The notes under the pieces are model-generated. The model was not told the origin of the DNA and made no database searches. It saw only the letters and a program-made list of their open reading frames with translations. From positions 23,437,713 through 23,501,712 of the forward strand of contig NC_092574.1 in NCBI RefSeq assembly GCF_037975245.1: a DNA stretch of 64,000 bases, in the 5' to 3' direction. The position numbers were made by a program, and so were the translations under genes. The DNA is from Apostichopus japonicus. Its lineage: Eukaryota; Echinodermata; Holothuroidea; Aspidochirotida; Stichopodidae. This document shows, piece after piece, positions 49,701 to 61,229 of this stretch. Each line of letters starts with the position of its first letter. Within the stretch, counting starts at the first letter, position 1.

Positions 49701-52700
49701 AATATGTACACTGTAGGAGAGATGTGTAGGTTTTGTGAATAGAACAGCAATATGTACACTGTAGGAGAGATGTGTAGATTTAGTGAATAGAACAGCAATA
49801 TGTACACTGTAGGAGAGATGTGTAGGTTTTGTGAATAGAACAGCAATATGTACACTGTAGGAGAGATGTGTAGATTTGGTGAATAGAACAGCAATATGTA
49901 CACTGTAGGAGAGATGTGTAGGTTTAGTGAATAGAAACAACAATATGTACACTGTAGGAGAGATGTGTAGGTTTTGTGAATAGAACAGCAATATGTACAC
50001 TGTAGGAGAGATGTGTAGGTTTTGTGAATAGAACAGCAATATGTACACTGTAGGAGAGATGTGTAGATTTGGTGAATAGAACAGCAATATGTACACTGTA
50101 GGAGAGATGTGTAGGTTTTGTGAATAGAACAGCAATATGTACACTGTAGGAGAGATGTGTAGGTTTGGTGAATAGAACAGCAATATGTACACTGTAGGAG
50201 AGATGCGTAGGTTTTGTGAATAGAACAGCAATATGTACACTGTAGGAGAGATGCGTAGGTTTGGTGAATAGAACAGCAATATGTACACTGTAGGAGAGAT
50301 GCGTAGGTTTTGTGAATAGAACAGCAATATGTACACTGTAGGAGAGATGCGTAGGTTTGGTGAATAGAACAGCAATATGTACACTGTAGGAGAGATGCGT
50401 AGGTTTTGTGAATAGAACAGCAATATGTACACTGTAGGAGAGATGCATAGGTTTGGTGAATAGAACAGCAATATGTACACTGTAGGAGAGATGTGTAGGT
50501 TTTGTGAATAGAACAGCAATATGTACACTGTAGGAGAGATGCGTAGGTTTTGTGAATAGAACAGCAATATGTACACTGTAGGAGAGATGTGTAGGTTTTG
50601 TGAATAGAACAGCAATATGTACACTGTAGGAGAGATGTGTAGGTTTTGTGAATAGAACAGCAATATGTACACTGTAGGAGAGATGCGTAGGTTTGGTGAA
50701 TAGAACAGCAATATGTACACTGTAGGAGAGATGTGTAGGTTTGGTGAATAGAACACCAGCTTTGAGGGAGTAAAATTCCCCTTTTGGATGGATCATATAG
50801 GCCAATGTTGTTTTTTCATTATCTCTTCAAAGTGATGGAGGGTGATATTAATTTATCATTTTACCTATATGGGGGTATTTACTCTACACTGCAATCTGAA
50901 TTTGATGTAATCTAGTGGACGACCTCTAAAGGTGTGTTACAAATTCCAGATACTATTAATTGGGGAAACAAACACAAGAAAGTAGATAAGAGAGGTAGTC
51001 TTAAAATGAATCTAATCAGTGTCTCTTGGTGAAAACAAACAACTTAACATAAATAAATAAATTAGGTACCGGTACGGTAAAGTTCACTAAGCGCGCAGAG
51101 GTACCTCTGGTTGGCTGGCTGCTGCTGGGCTCCTCATCGGGGTGTCACATCCCAGGGAAGTCGGCGATCGCTTAAAGTTATATAGAGGGTGTGTCCAGAA
51201 GCTTCAGGAAGCGTAAAGTTAATAACAGTTCAGGAAGAGAATATGTCCAAAAGAGAAGAGGTCCAAAAAGGCGGTAGCAAAAGAGAAGGCAGTAAGAGTC
51301 AAACACAGACGGGTTGGTAGTATAAAAAAAGGCCGGAACGGAAAGGTGGATCTTCAGGGGAAGGCAGACCTTGTAGTTATTTTAATGTGGCGTGACACAC
51401 AAGCTGGTGCCACTAGGAGAAGAGAGCCAACCACTCCTTGGAAACTAATTTATACCATTCTATAAGGGTACTCGACCGTAACTTGATTGTGCTCTACGCT
51501 TACAAATAAGCATCATAATACATAACCGCTTAAAACGTACATAACAGCATCTAGCGTGGCAAACTCTTAAAGTAACATGCTGCATCATAACAGGTGTCAG
51601 AAGCTAAGTGACTCAAACAAGTCCATCAGTATTTTCCCTGTAGAGATGATGCAATAACTTGAGTCATTGATTCAACTCGACAGTCAGAAAACATTAACTT
51701 GGTATGACTTGACTTGACTTGACTTAAAATCGTTAAAATGAAATTTAAAAAAGAAGCAGTAAACTGAATTGAATTGTAACATCTTTGATTGTAACAACAA
51801 AGATTGTGCAGCAGGACAAACAGCTTCAATGATTTTCTGATGGTTTTAGCCCTTTCTAGGATATCCAGATATCGGTTGAGCATGTTTGACTTTTACCTAT
51901 ATAACGACAGTAGTATTATTCGGTTGCTATGGTGACTACTGCATATCCTTGATTGGGTCTTCCCTAATGATACATCAGTCATACTGTCATACCACCAGAT
52001 GTTACTACTAGTGCAACTTAGTGGTTTCAATTTTTGTATAGAGCTTCATTAGATATTGTAAGAGAGGTATGTATTATGATTATTATTATTATTATTATTA
52101 TTTTACAGTGACGTAAAGATTGATTCGCCAGGTGTTGGTACCATCGGGGAGGGTCTCCGAAATACCTGGGGTGTGCCGACAGAAGACAGCGACGACAATG
52201 GACAGGACACTATTATGGAGGAGAAAGCCACAACAGAGGCAGATGATAAACGGGGAGGAAAACAAGAGCTGCCAGAAGAACCTCTAGATAAACCAAAATA
52301 CAAAGCAGGTGAGAACATGCACATTGTTGTTAGTAAGTTCCTCCAGCCCCTGCCCTGCCCCCCCCCCACCCTTCACATCCAATACAAATTGTAACATATG
52401 AAAACTGGAGAGAAGTTTTATGGACTCTGTTTTGTGTACTAACAAACCCTTTATCTATTTAAGAATCCTGTTTAGGTAAACCTGTAAAGTTTGAGCTCCA
52501 GAATATTTTTCCTGATTCCTGACAGGATCCACTCTGGCAGGGTTACAATTGTACAAGCTAACACATGGAGCAGTGGAAATTTCAAAATGGAGGAAAGTAC
52601 TGTGGTTGAATAACCATGGATTTGCAAAAGTGATGAAAATTGTGACTTTGAAATGGTGAAACCAAAATTGCATGAATTTTATTGAGAAAGTACTAGTAGC

Positions 52701-53799
52701 TTTATATTTTAGTCACTGTTTAAATATGCCTTTTAAGTGTCTCTAATAACAAAATTTTTATGTTATTTATTGTAAATCTTTGCTTTTCAGAAGTAAAAGC
52801 CATGGAGAGTGACAGTGAAGAGGAAGAAACAGTTGTCATTGGATCTGAACCAGTACACAACAGGTAGGTGGTGATGCATTTTGGTATGGTAAGATGGGAA
52901 AAGGGAGGGTGGGGGGCGGGGGCGGGTTGAGCATCCGGTACCATGTTTTCTGGTTTCATGTAGGTATTCTGTAAATGATAACCCCTTGTAAGATCCAACA
53001 TGTAATTGTCTATTACTTTTCCCTTGAGGTTTTTTTTTTTATCAGCAGGGAGAATTTTAATTGCCTAAACTCACCTTTTTAAGGGTTTCAGTCACCAGTC
53101 AAGTACTTGGGACATCAGATTTAGGATGCTAACATCGGGATCAATATTGATGTCAGTTATGTTCACCCTTGTAACCGCCAGGAATTGGTCTGAAGCAGCT
53201 GTTTGAGGCCAAATTTAACAGCTGATGGGTCTCAAGATGATCCAGTGTCTTGGGGAAAACTTTCTTTATATATCAGCTCCAGCATTGAGCAACTATTTAG
53301 GAACAAAAATTAAGAATGGATTGGTTTCCGGTGTGATGGGCTGTCTTAGGTAACCCATAACCATAGCATGACTTTTATAGCCCTTTAATAGCAAATATTT
53401 TGTCCCGTTTGCAAAGATTCATGACTATTCTTGACGTGGACATGACCTTTTTCTAGGATTTTCTTTGACTTTTCAAAGCATCTCTGTCAAATGAGAGCGC
53501 ACATTCCAAAGTATGCCCTGCGCATTTTTGATGAGTGCAATTTTAACAGGAAAGTCAATTGTTTAAGATAAAGGAAAATAAAATCGCAGACTTTCTCTGC
53601 TCTGCTATATTAGACATTTTAAACAGCATTGAGGTTAGTTTTTTATCGATTTTTCACTTTTCACAGAGTTGAAGAGAATTCTACCAAGCTACAAGAGGGA
53701 GAGCTAGACCTCTCGTTAGCTCTCAAGACTGCCTCATCCAGCGGAGGGCAGAGAAGAAAGGGAACATCTCGTAAGAAGCAGAAAACTGGACCAAAGTGA
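37723..53799 (+). CDS. EXOSC9: Exosome complex component RRP45 (EXOSC9)
   Basis: Eleven coding exons join in phase to 450 residues: 37723-37817, 38168-38287, 39447-39549, 41079-41216, 41770-41852, 43677-43809, 45512-45600, 48946-49131, 52109-52308, 52791-52863, 53667-53799 (stop TGA 53797). The protein opens RLDGRDTYDYRKVRITYGTE and continues with RNase PH-fold blocks: EGMLHINLELSPMASPTFEPG, VWQVRVDLHALNFDGN, DREPVALSIHHMPICVTF, KYLLVDPSDREESVMDG. These match EXOSC9 throughout. The acidic C terminus keeps the TIGEGLRNTW motif and an acid patch followed by TVVIG, like the SUMO-interacting region of the human protein. A basic end (RRKGTSRKKQK) resembles a nuclear localisation signal. EXOSC9 is a non-catalytic ring subunit of the nuclear and cytoplasmic RNA exosome. 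The first exon is not identified. A polyadenylation signal AATAAA is at 54421. Confidence 0.96.
40481..40493. mobile_element. Right terminus of a hAT-like element
   Basis: CCTGGATCTGCCACTG follows a poly-C/poly-A stretch in EXOSC9 intron sequence, as at the other hAT-like ends. No left partner was found nearby, so only the end is called. Confidence 0.4.
40748..40805 (-). repeat. tRNA-like SINE head or tRNA pseudogene
   Basis: On the minus strand it reads TGCTGGGTTGCTCAGTTGGT, then AGAGTGCTGGGTTCTAACCC and AGAGGTCACTGGTTC. This is a good D-arm/A-box (GCTCAGTTGGTAGAG) and anticodon-arm shape, but the anticodon loop is one base short and the B-box is degenerate. No 3' acceptor strand pairs with the start. 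It is a tRNA-derived relic, not a tRNA gene. Confidence 0.5.
41868..42312. mobile_element. hAT-like MITE (CATAGGCGTAGGAG family), 445 bp, intact
   Basis: The ends CATAGGCATAGGAGG and CTCCTACGCCTATG are inverted repeats, and the 8-bp duplication ACTACAGC flanks them exactly (41860-41867 and 42313-42320). The left part folds back on itself: an arm with TAGGTGCCCGAAAATTCTCA (from about 41898) is mirrored by TGAGAATTTTTCGGGCACCT (to about 42041). The right part matches the copies at 11571 and 48335. It sits 16 bp inside the intron after the EXOSC9 exon ending at 41852. Confidence 0.88.
42830..42935. repeat. Short CTGGACTATCCTTTGAACCC repeat
   Basis: Five degenerate copies of a roughly 21-bp unit lie in tandem in an EXOSC9 intron. 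Confidence 0.8.
44145..44945 (+). repeat. Tandem array of tRNA-like (Pol III promoter) units, 84/91-bp period
   Basis: Eight copies, with starts at GAATTGG near 44244, 44328, 44419, 44510, 44594, 44684, 44775 and 44860, follow a degenerate ninth at 44145. Each has TGGTGTAGCAG, an exact fit to the A-box consensus TRGYNNANNNG, in most copies. About 40 bp later GGTTCAAACCC follows, an exact fit to the B-box GGTTCRANNCC. Unit length alternates by 7 bp because GGTTCTA is present once or twice before the B-box. No copy folds as a complete tRNA. The array lies in the EXOSC9 intron 43810-45511, on the coding strand. Confidence 0.8.
45890..46515. repeat. 33-bp minisatellite, about 16 full copies
   Basis: Units of TTCACTACAGGGAATAAGTT followed by AGTGTTCAGACTG repeat with few changes in the EXOSC9 intron 45601-48945; the leftmost units are more degenerate. 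Because 33 is a multiple of three, both strands stay open for about 200 codons, which is not evidence of coding. Confidence 0.95.
47027..48787. mobile_element. hAT-like non-autonomous transposon, 1.76 kb
   Basis: It starts CAAGGGCGGCGGAAGC and ends GGTTCCACCGCCCTTG. An exact 8-bp duplication GAACACTT lies on both sides (47019-47026 and 48788-48795). The interior holds about 1 kb of unrecognised sequence (47160-48150) with no convincing transposase, a C-run at 48171-48187, and a truncated CATAGGCGTAGGAG-family MITE at 48335-48620. It is inserted in the EXOSC9 intron before the exon at 48946. Confidence 0.85.
48335..48620. mobile_element. Truncated CATAGGCGTAGGAG-family MITE
   Basis: It matches the right two thirds of the intact copy at 41868-42312: GTGTTTTTCAATGGTTAAAC, TTGTATGTTATTGGCATGCG, TTTTCGGGCAAGTCGTTACA, and a CTCCTACGCCTGTG end. 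The left terminus and foldback arm are missing. It is nested in the larger element at 47027-48787. Confidence 0.8.
49312..50757. repeat. 48-bp minisatellite, about 30 copies
   Basis: Units of AACAGCAATATGTACACTGT, AGGAGAGATGTGTAGG and TTTTGTGAATAG repeat through the EXOSC9 intron 49132-52108. Common variants alternate GTGTAGG/GCGTAGG and TTTTGTG/TTTGGTG. Rare units near 49501 and 49930 have one extra base (GAAACAACAA), which shifts the reading frame of long spurious minus-strand frames. Confidence 0.97.
51145..51593 (-). repeat. Possible solo LTR-like fossil repeat
   Basis: A 449-bp block begins TGTCACATCC and ends GCATCATAACA, so the two outer ends are TGT...ACA. On the minus strand it has a TATAAAT box and a pyrimidine-rich downstream part, as in retrotransposon LTRs. 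No target duplication or internal coding region is seen, so this is a tentative call of an old broken element. Confidence 0.3.
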
Positions 53800-56140
53800 A
53801 ACGACTGATCATTATAAGTGTCGTTGGCTCGTTACCAACATCCAGTGGTGCAGGAATGATGTAAGGAAGATCAAAGATGCCAGAAAACCATCTGGAGGAG
53901 GTCAAAATAAAGAGAGAATATTTGTATGGGAATATGATTATCGTGCCAGGGAACTGCAAGATACCTTTAAAGTATGAAACTGCAAAATGGGTTCAAGAGC
54001 AGAAGGTGTTACAAGGATAACTGAGAACAGTTCCATGTGGAGAAAGCCTGGCAGAACAGATGGATGATATTTACATATGCATGATATTTTACATATGCAT
54101 GATATTTACATATTTCACCAGTTTTGCTGAGAATGTTTGAATGTATAATCTGTGATGGAGGCTATTTATTCAAGGCATCTGTAGTTGTGAGCTGTGTGTG
54201 TGTGTGTGTCAGACAGCTGTGAGCAGTTTTTATCCTCTGGCTGTGAGCTGTGTTTATATGGTGGCTGTGAGCTGTGTGTATCCAGTACTAGTAGCAGTGT
54301 GCATTGGGTGGCTTTGTATAAAACAATTTCTTTCTGATGGCTGTGTGAATCTGGTGGCTGTGAAGAAGACTGTCTATCTGATATCCATGACTTAGAGCCA
54401 AGTGCCACATTGAAGAGGAAAATAAAAGGAAGATGTTTTATTTCTCATAATATGCCAAGATCCCATGGGACAGTCACCTGAAAGTTCTTTGTTGGTGAAC
54501 CTAACATCGACGGGGAACCTAACATTGACGGTACTCTGACTTTGCTTTCAAAACGTAACAATTAGGCGTAATGAGCAGCTTTTGTCTTTGTCACATTCCA
54601 TCTGTCATCTTTGACTAATTGAAAAACAAAATTTTCATTGACAAATGCAAAGGTTTTGAAACAAATCAAAATGGATGGAAACAACAAGAAGAAAACAGCT
54701 TAGACTATTTTGAGTTTGTGTTTTCTGTTGTCTTCTTCTTTTCCGTTTTTAAGTTCTCTCTTCGCCCTTTTGGGTACATTTTTATGCAATCTTACTTTGC
54801 AGCATATCGGACGGGTCGGAAAAAGTATCATGTGATATTTATTAGCACCCACCCCTACATCCCTCTCCAAATAGTGTGGAGGTCCTTTATCTACAACTTA
54901 ACAAAAGTCAAAGCCAATTGTTCGACTGCCCAAGAAATTAAAACCCCCCTGATTATTGTAACCTTAGTATCCCATAATTGACGCATTTCACCACAGGCTC
55001 TGTTTGTCACAAAGCATTCTGCTCCCCCTCACCCAACCCAATTTCCTTGAGACAGATATGTAGTTCCGAATAACTTGCCCTTAAAACTAAATGTAATTCT
55101 GCACCATCTACAGCCAGATAGTTGGCTTTTATCATGTGATAGAAGGGTGGGTTGGGCATGGGGGGGGGGGGGGTTGGGGTGGGAACCTGTTACCAATTTT
55201 AATCTTCACCTATCATGTCTCCTCAAACATAACAAGAAATGTTCATTACGTTAGGTCGGTATACTTTGTAGAATTCTCAGTAATGTGTCTTATCCCCCTC
55301 CCTTCCTCCAATTTAGTTCAGCCTCATGTGAGAATTTTCTTCCGGCTATTATATTATTCGAAATGAAATTTGATAAGTCAAACTATATTGACTCATGTTT
55401 CAGGCATCCAACACTATTTCAGGTCCTGCATGTTCTTCTGAGACTGGAGCTGGATGTTTAGTCCATTCCGTCCCCCACCTGCTTCCCACCCACTTCTGAT
55501 GTGCTTCTGTAATGCAACAAACTCCTTAAAAGGATTGTTTACACATAATAACAAAATAAGGTGATATAGGGTAGTCTATGCCACTAAAGGTAACACAATT
55601 GTTGAAATTTCGACTATTGGAAGGAATTTGAAGATAAAAACAAGTTAAAATTACATGGCTTTATTGTATGCCTCATGGGCTAAAAAATGATCATTTGATT
55701 CCTTGCCACGGTCTCGGAAGATTCATCTGAATCATCCAGCTCTGCTGCAGTGGACTAGCTGATCCACTCCTCTGTCACATCCGCTTTGATGGACTTGGGA
55801 TGATGACGGTTTGCGGGTTCAACAGTTCTGAATAAGTCTCGGCTCTACACTCCTGTCTCGGAGCTTCTTCAGTGGACGAATTAACCGCCAGAACAACTGT
55901 TGATACCAATAGATGTATCGTTATATTAGCGTGAATTCAAGATAATAATAAAAATAATCAGGTAGTTATTTTTACGACGTTTAAGCGACCACGAATGTGG
56001 GAGAAGCCCGCATTGGCTTATGGATTACAACTTTCACGTCGGGTGGCTTCCAATTCAACATTTTAATTTAAATTTTGAATCTTTACAATTTAGAAAGTCG
56101 TTTCAGATGGGAAAATCGTGGATTGCTCTTGGTTGAAAAA
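53800..56140. other. EXOSC9 3' UTR and intergenic interval
   Basis: The 3' UTR probably runs to shortly after AATAAA at 54421. It contains repeats of GGCTGTGAGCTGTG-type units at 54185-54370. Further on there is a G-run near 55158 and no recognised exon. Confidence 0.5.
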
Positions 56141-56151
56141 CCCACGTTACT

Positions 56152-56242
56152 ATAACCCGGCCGGGGATCGATCCCCGAACCTCCCGATTAGTAAGCTTCA
56201 TTGCCTCAAATGCCACCGCCTTTATCCACTCAGCACCGGTTA
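56152..56242 (-). repeat. tRNA-derived SINE (tRNA-Ser-like head)
   Basis: On the minus strand GGTGCTGAGTGGATAAAGGC resembles the D-arm/A-box of tRNA-Ser, which has GGCCGAGTGGTTAAGGC. GGTTCGGGGATCGATCCCCG resembles a T-arm/B-box. The long spacing between them suits a tRNA with a large variable arm. The acceptor stem is not paired, so it is a SINE head or relic; its tail may continue to about 56105. Confidence 0.55.
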
Positions 56243-56994
56243 TAAATAAGATGGATGGTGAAACGGTGGAATCGGGACCCATACTACTTGTGTGACAACG
56301 ATTGTCGGTACAACTGTTGCAGATTTTCAATAAATGATAAATACAAAACAATAAATGAAGTTCACAGGCTGTTCACTTTGCCATCTGCAGAATAACAGAG
56401 CTCACGTGGAGGGTTCTACTTACTGTAAGAGTTCCTTTCACCATATAGCGCCATCATTCCTTCGCGACTGTTCCACCATTGTAGTAATGGTCGAAAATGC
56501 AGAATAGTCATCGCAATGAAACTGAGAAAATTAAACGAGAAAAGGAATTCGTTTCATGAGTGCAACAAGTGTATTCCCATACTATGAAACTACCTTCAAT
56601 CAAAACTTTCAAAAATTACAATCCAACATATGAGATCTTTCAATGTCAATTTCCAACTTTGTTTTCCAGCATTACCCTCCCTTGTTTGTGTGTTTGTGTA
56701 AGGAGGGGGAGGGGGGGAGGCATTTTTGGTTCGACTATACCAACTGGAAAATGTTGAGATTACATGACTTAAGATAACATGAATAACAAATTTGCTGTTT
56801 TCCCAACATGTTGAGAGGAAAAAAGCTTGAAATGAACCTTGAATGATGAAATGCTTATATCGTTATTATAGCTAGTGTACTGGGCTACACTAACACTAAC
56901 AGCTCGTGATCACTGCAATGCACTCCGCACTTGGATGTTATCATAGAAATCCCAACACATCCCATAACGCTGCATGCAGGTGGAACTGGTATCT

Positions 56995-57330
56995 GTATGC
57001 GACGCTCCGCCCCTTTGAATAACTGCCGCTCTACACGGTCACGTGAAAGATATGTGCATCGAGAAGGCATGTTGCCCGAAAGTTACCAAGATATTTCATT
57101 GGCTACCAAGAGGCTCTAATTTTAAACTGACCAATCATATCCCTCAATTTCCCTCACCGCAGTCTGGCGTGCCTTCGCATAAGTAGCGTGGGTTATGCTT
57201 GTACAAATGTGAACGTGTAGCTTTGTATACGCAGTGTAGAAGCCGTACCTGTACGTTGTAGCATATACTGCTGTTGTTGAACACGTACTGATATATTGCT
57301 GAGACCATACCTTTGTGCTTAAAATTTGAG
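56995..57330 (+). promoter_or_regulatory. Probable promoter and non-coding first exon of the HMGB gene
   Basis: A GC-box-like CTCCGCCCC (57004-57012), an E-box CACGTG (57040-57045) and a CCAAT motif (57131-57135) precede a stretch ending AATTTGAG/GTAAGC at 57330/57331, a strong splice donor. The coding exon has its acceptor at 58975, so a 5' UTR exon in this region is expected. The transcription start is inferred, roughly 57170-57200. Confidence 0.5.
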
Positions 57331-58980
57331 GTAAGCATCACAAACTTCACAATTTTTCTTCTGCAAGTAAACTAAGTTTGCTGACAACAAGTTTTTCATG
57401 ATCTTGACGAATTTTTCCATGATGTAAGGTATCATTTAATTGAGGATTATACCTTCAAAAAGTTTTATTGCGAAAACTCTGCCGAATGAAGTCTGAATGT
57501 ATAGGCTAGTTCTGAAGTTAAGACAAGGTGCTGTTTCTTCGAAAACTTAAACAGAATTTTCCATACTTAAAACGATTAAGTGTTCAATAGCGACTTCAAA
57601 TATTAATTTTAATACAATTTTGAGCCTCCTTATAACCTTAGCAATATACTTTTATCCTTAAATTCATCAAGTTTTTGCACTTTGCAAAAAATTTGTCACC
57701 GGAGCCTCCCGCGCTTTCCAGTGGCCTAACTGTACTTAGGGCCATTGCGTTGAAATGTTCGTATATTCTTGCCGTGAATTTCTCAACATACTTTCATCAT
57801 TGACTTGTTTCACGTACAAAATGTATTACCATCTTTTTCTAAAGACAATTTAGTTACTATTGGTGATAATTTTTCATTGAAAATCTATTCAAATCGTTAG
57901 AAATGGAAATGAAATGGAAGTGTAGTTGGATGAAAATTGTAGGCGTCATTTCAGGGTGTTGTTTTCAGGCTTTGTTTGACCCCGACTCGCCAGCCATTTT
58001 GCCTTCTTGAAACTGTACTGTGTAATTCGACTTGCGTTGCTTATGTATCACATTCACGTCCAGTATAATGCCATATCCAAGTGTACAATTAGTGTAATTT
58101 TGGACCATATCATATTAAAGTTGTTTTAAACGATTCAAACGCCTAGTAAAGGCTACCATGTGTTGAAATATTTTATGCAAAATTGTAGATTCCGGCATGG
58201 CGTCATTCGTCCATGTTTTTTTGCGTCGTTTGACGGTTGGCGATTAAAGGGGTGATATGCACTGTCGGTGTGAATAACTGCACCAGACTTGTGCATGGCT
58301 TGCATGGTTTATATGTGATCCTAGTGGGTTATTATACATAGTAGAATGTATACCACATCACTGAATGTGGCAAGGAGGAACAATTTAGGATTTTGAGGGG
58401 ATTTTCTTACTTCTTTTAGTTAGCACTCTTTGTTTTCCATTGTTTATGGTGATTTTGTGTTAATTTATGCAAGCTGTAACTTAGGAATGGTTGATTTTTG
58501 CATTTTCAGTACAAGGTTAAGCTATATTACCTTCTATGATTTCTAACATTGTTTTATACCATCAGTTACTATGGTGTTTGTGGTCTATGCTACTAATGTA
58601 TTTTTAGTTCTCTTTTCTTATGAATTTTTTTTTTTTAATTTTTTTTTTTGGTTTCTGTTCAAGTGCAAAGTTTTCATATTTGTTGTGTGCTACTAATGTA
58701 TTTTTAATTCTCTTTTCGTATGAATGATTTTTTTTTAAATTTTTTAAATTTTTTCTTGGTTTCTGTTCAAGTGCAAAGTTATCATATTTTTTGTGTGACT
58801 GCACATTGTCTGCATAGACCTACATACAAACAACATGCAGTGGAAGGCATGTTAGCAACTTAGCATGCAGTTGTTTTAGTGGAAGGCCAATGTTAAATGC
58901 ATGTTATGTAAATTCAAAAGTGTCCTTTTTGTGAATGGACTTAATTTTAATACTAGTACTTTTTCCTATTATCAGACAGA

Positions 58981-61229
58981 ATGGGACGCAGTAAAGATAC
59001 CAAGAAGCCCAAGGGCCGTATGGGGGCTTATGCTTTCTTTGTCCAAGCGAGGAGAAAGACATATGGTGACTCAAGTGTCAAGAAGTTGGTCTTTGCCGAT
59101 TTTTCCAAAGAGTGCGCCGCTTTATGGAAGGTGAGGTTTTCCGTGATCCTAGGTTTATTGCATAGTCTAGATGTGTATTAGTAGTGATAGTGGTATTTTG
59201 GTTATGCAAGTCAAGGAGTTTGCCATGTATTGTGCCCTTCTCTTGGTGGTTGTTGAGGTAGTTGTGTACAAGTATAATAGGTGTATATTTGACGTGCCAA
59301 TTTCCAAGGATAAATCCAAATTTGAATAGTTTTTATGTGTATTATTGAGCATGACTTTGACAAGGGAAGGGAATGCTCCACATTGCTATTGAGGGGGGCT
59401 TGAAATTGGCAAATCGAGATGCCATTCAAAATTTTCTGCACATGGTAATGTCCAGTTATGAAGAAGTTATGGGATTGTCACACCTTCATTGTTCAGAGAC
59501 ACAAAGAAAATTTTGATGACGGTGTTGTTCAGGCTTGCTTGGGTTTGATCACTCAAGCCTGAAAATTTTACAAGAGGATTAAACCATATCTTAGATACTT
59601 GGGGAAAAGTTTTTTCTACACTAGTACCTCTATCACTTCTATGCCAATATATGATAGTTAAGTTTGTTTAACCCTCCATGGTTCGATTGATTTCAATATC
59701 TCAATATACAATTTATTCTCTCTTGAAACAGAATATGGATGTTAACGATAAGAAACCATATCAGGACAGTGCAGACAAGGATAAGATCAGATATGACAAG
59801 GAGATGGCCAATTACAAACCAAGCAAAGGGGATAAGAAGAAGGGAAAGAAGAGGAAGAAGAAGGACCCCAATGCTCCTAAGAGAAATTTGTAAGTACACC
59901 ATTCTATACTGTAGTCAAAAATACCATTGATAAACAATGTTTACGAAAAAAGAGTATGTCTTCCAATGCCTTGCCCCCGCCCCCCTCCCCTCACACACTA
60001 ATTGGTTTTTCCCATCTTTGTGGTGAGATGAATGCTACAAAAAATGCTCAAGTTCATTTTGAGTTTTTTGATGTTGACCTTCCTAACTGTGATCATGGGA
60101 TTTGACCTGACTTTGCTTCTCTGTTCTCTTTTTGCAGGTCTGCATTTTTCCTGTACAGCAACGACGAGCGGGCAGCTGTTAGGGCCCAGCACGCTGACTG
60201 GAATGTAGGCATGGTTGCAAAGAAACTGTCTGAGCAATGGAAGGTGCTTGATCCTCAGAGGAAAGCCAAGTATGACAGGGGAGCAGTCAAGGATAAGGAA
60301 CGATACATGAAGGTGAGCTTATCTAGCTGTATTTAGTTTCTGCAGGCCAATCATCTTGCAGAATTTTTTTTTTTTTTTCCATGATTGGGGGAGTGGAGTG
60401 TCCCTCCTGAAACTTTTTTTCTACTAAACTATATAATGCAATCTGAAGGATAATTCAATCCTCATAAAAATGCTCGATAGCGTAGAGTGCGCTCTACCGT
60501 TTTTACGTTCAGCATTTGTCATTCTGCATGTGTGTAAGCTTAACAGGTCATTTAAGGTCAACGCAGGTCAAAGACTGAAAACCATGCCAACGAGGAGGTT
60601 CCTATACTAGAGTGGATAAAACAGATGCCAACCAGTACGATTTTATCGTATTTAGTACTACAAAACAAGTGAAATACAATAATACGATATTGCCTCTTGA
60701 AAATAAAATTTTTCATCTTTCAAAAAAAAAAGTTTTTTTTAAAGGAAGCGGAATTGCATAGAAACATGTACAAGTAACACCGCAAACCCTGACAAACACG
60801 TTGTACAACGAGCCTACATGGGCGGAAAATACGCGGAATCAGCAGCTTTACAATTTTCTCATTAAATGTTAATAAAAAAGCAAACATTTCACTTGCCCGT
60901 TCTTACCAGTAAAACACTTTTCTGACATTTTACTGGCCAGTGTTAGTGTCGAGTTTTCGTGAAAATCTGATTTCTCTCAAATCTGATTTTTTAGGATATT
61001 CAGTCTGTTTTTTTGTGTCAAGAGGTTGGCATCTCTGTTAAAATGAGAAATGAATGTCCATTTTGGAACCAGACAAACATTTAACTTGTCAACATTTTTT
61101 TTCTCTTCTCTGCAGGCAATGGAAGCTTACAAAGCCAAGCTAGCACAGAAGAAGAAGGAATCGTCGAGCAGTTCATCTTCATCCTCCTCGTCATCCTCCT
61201 CTTCATCAAGTGATAGTGACAGTGATTAA
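58981..61229 (+). CDS. HMGB-type high-mobility-group protein with two HMG boxes
   Basis: Four coding exons (58981-59130, 59732-59889, 60138-60312, 61116-61229) join to 198 residues. Box A (about residues 7-78) begins [14 protein letters not shown] with LWK at 48-50. Box B (about 94-169) begins [16 protein letters not shown] and contains [15 protein letters not shown] and [12 protein letters not shown] lysine-rich linker ([13 protein letters not shown]) separates them. These proteins bind and bend DNA in chromatin without sequence preference. The usual Asp/Glu tail is replaced by a run of 17 serines ending DSDSD. The start codon lies five bases after the acceptor at 58975 and gives the conserved MG-x-KD-KKPKGRM beginning. 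Polyadenylation signals AATAAA are at 61841 and 62159. Confidence 0.96.

Noticed and set aside
49274-50805. Long minus-strand open frames of 209-421 codons with a 16-residue repeat
   Set aside because: They are produced by the 48-bp minisatellite, which is a multiple of three without stops. They change frame where units gain a base and lie in an EXOSC9 intron.
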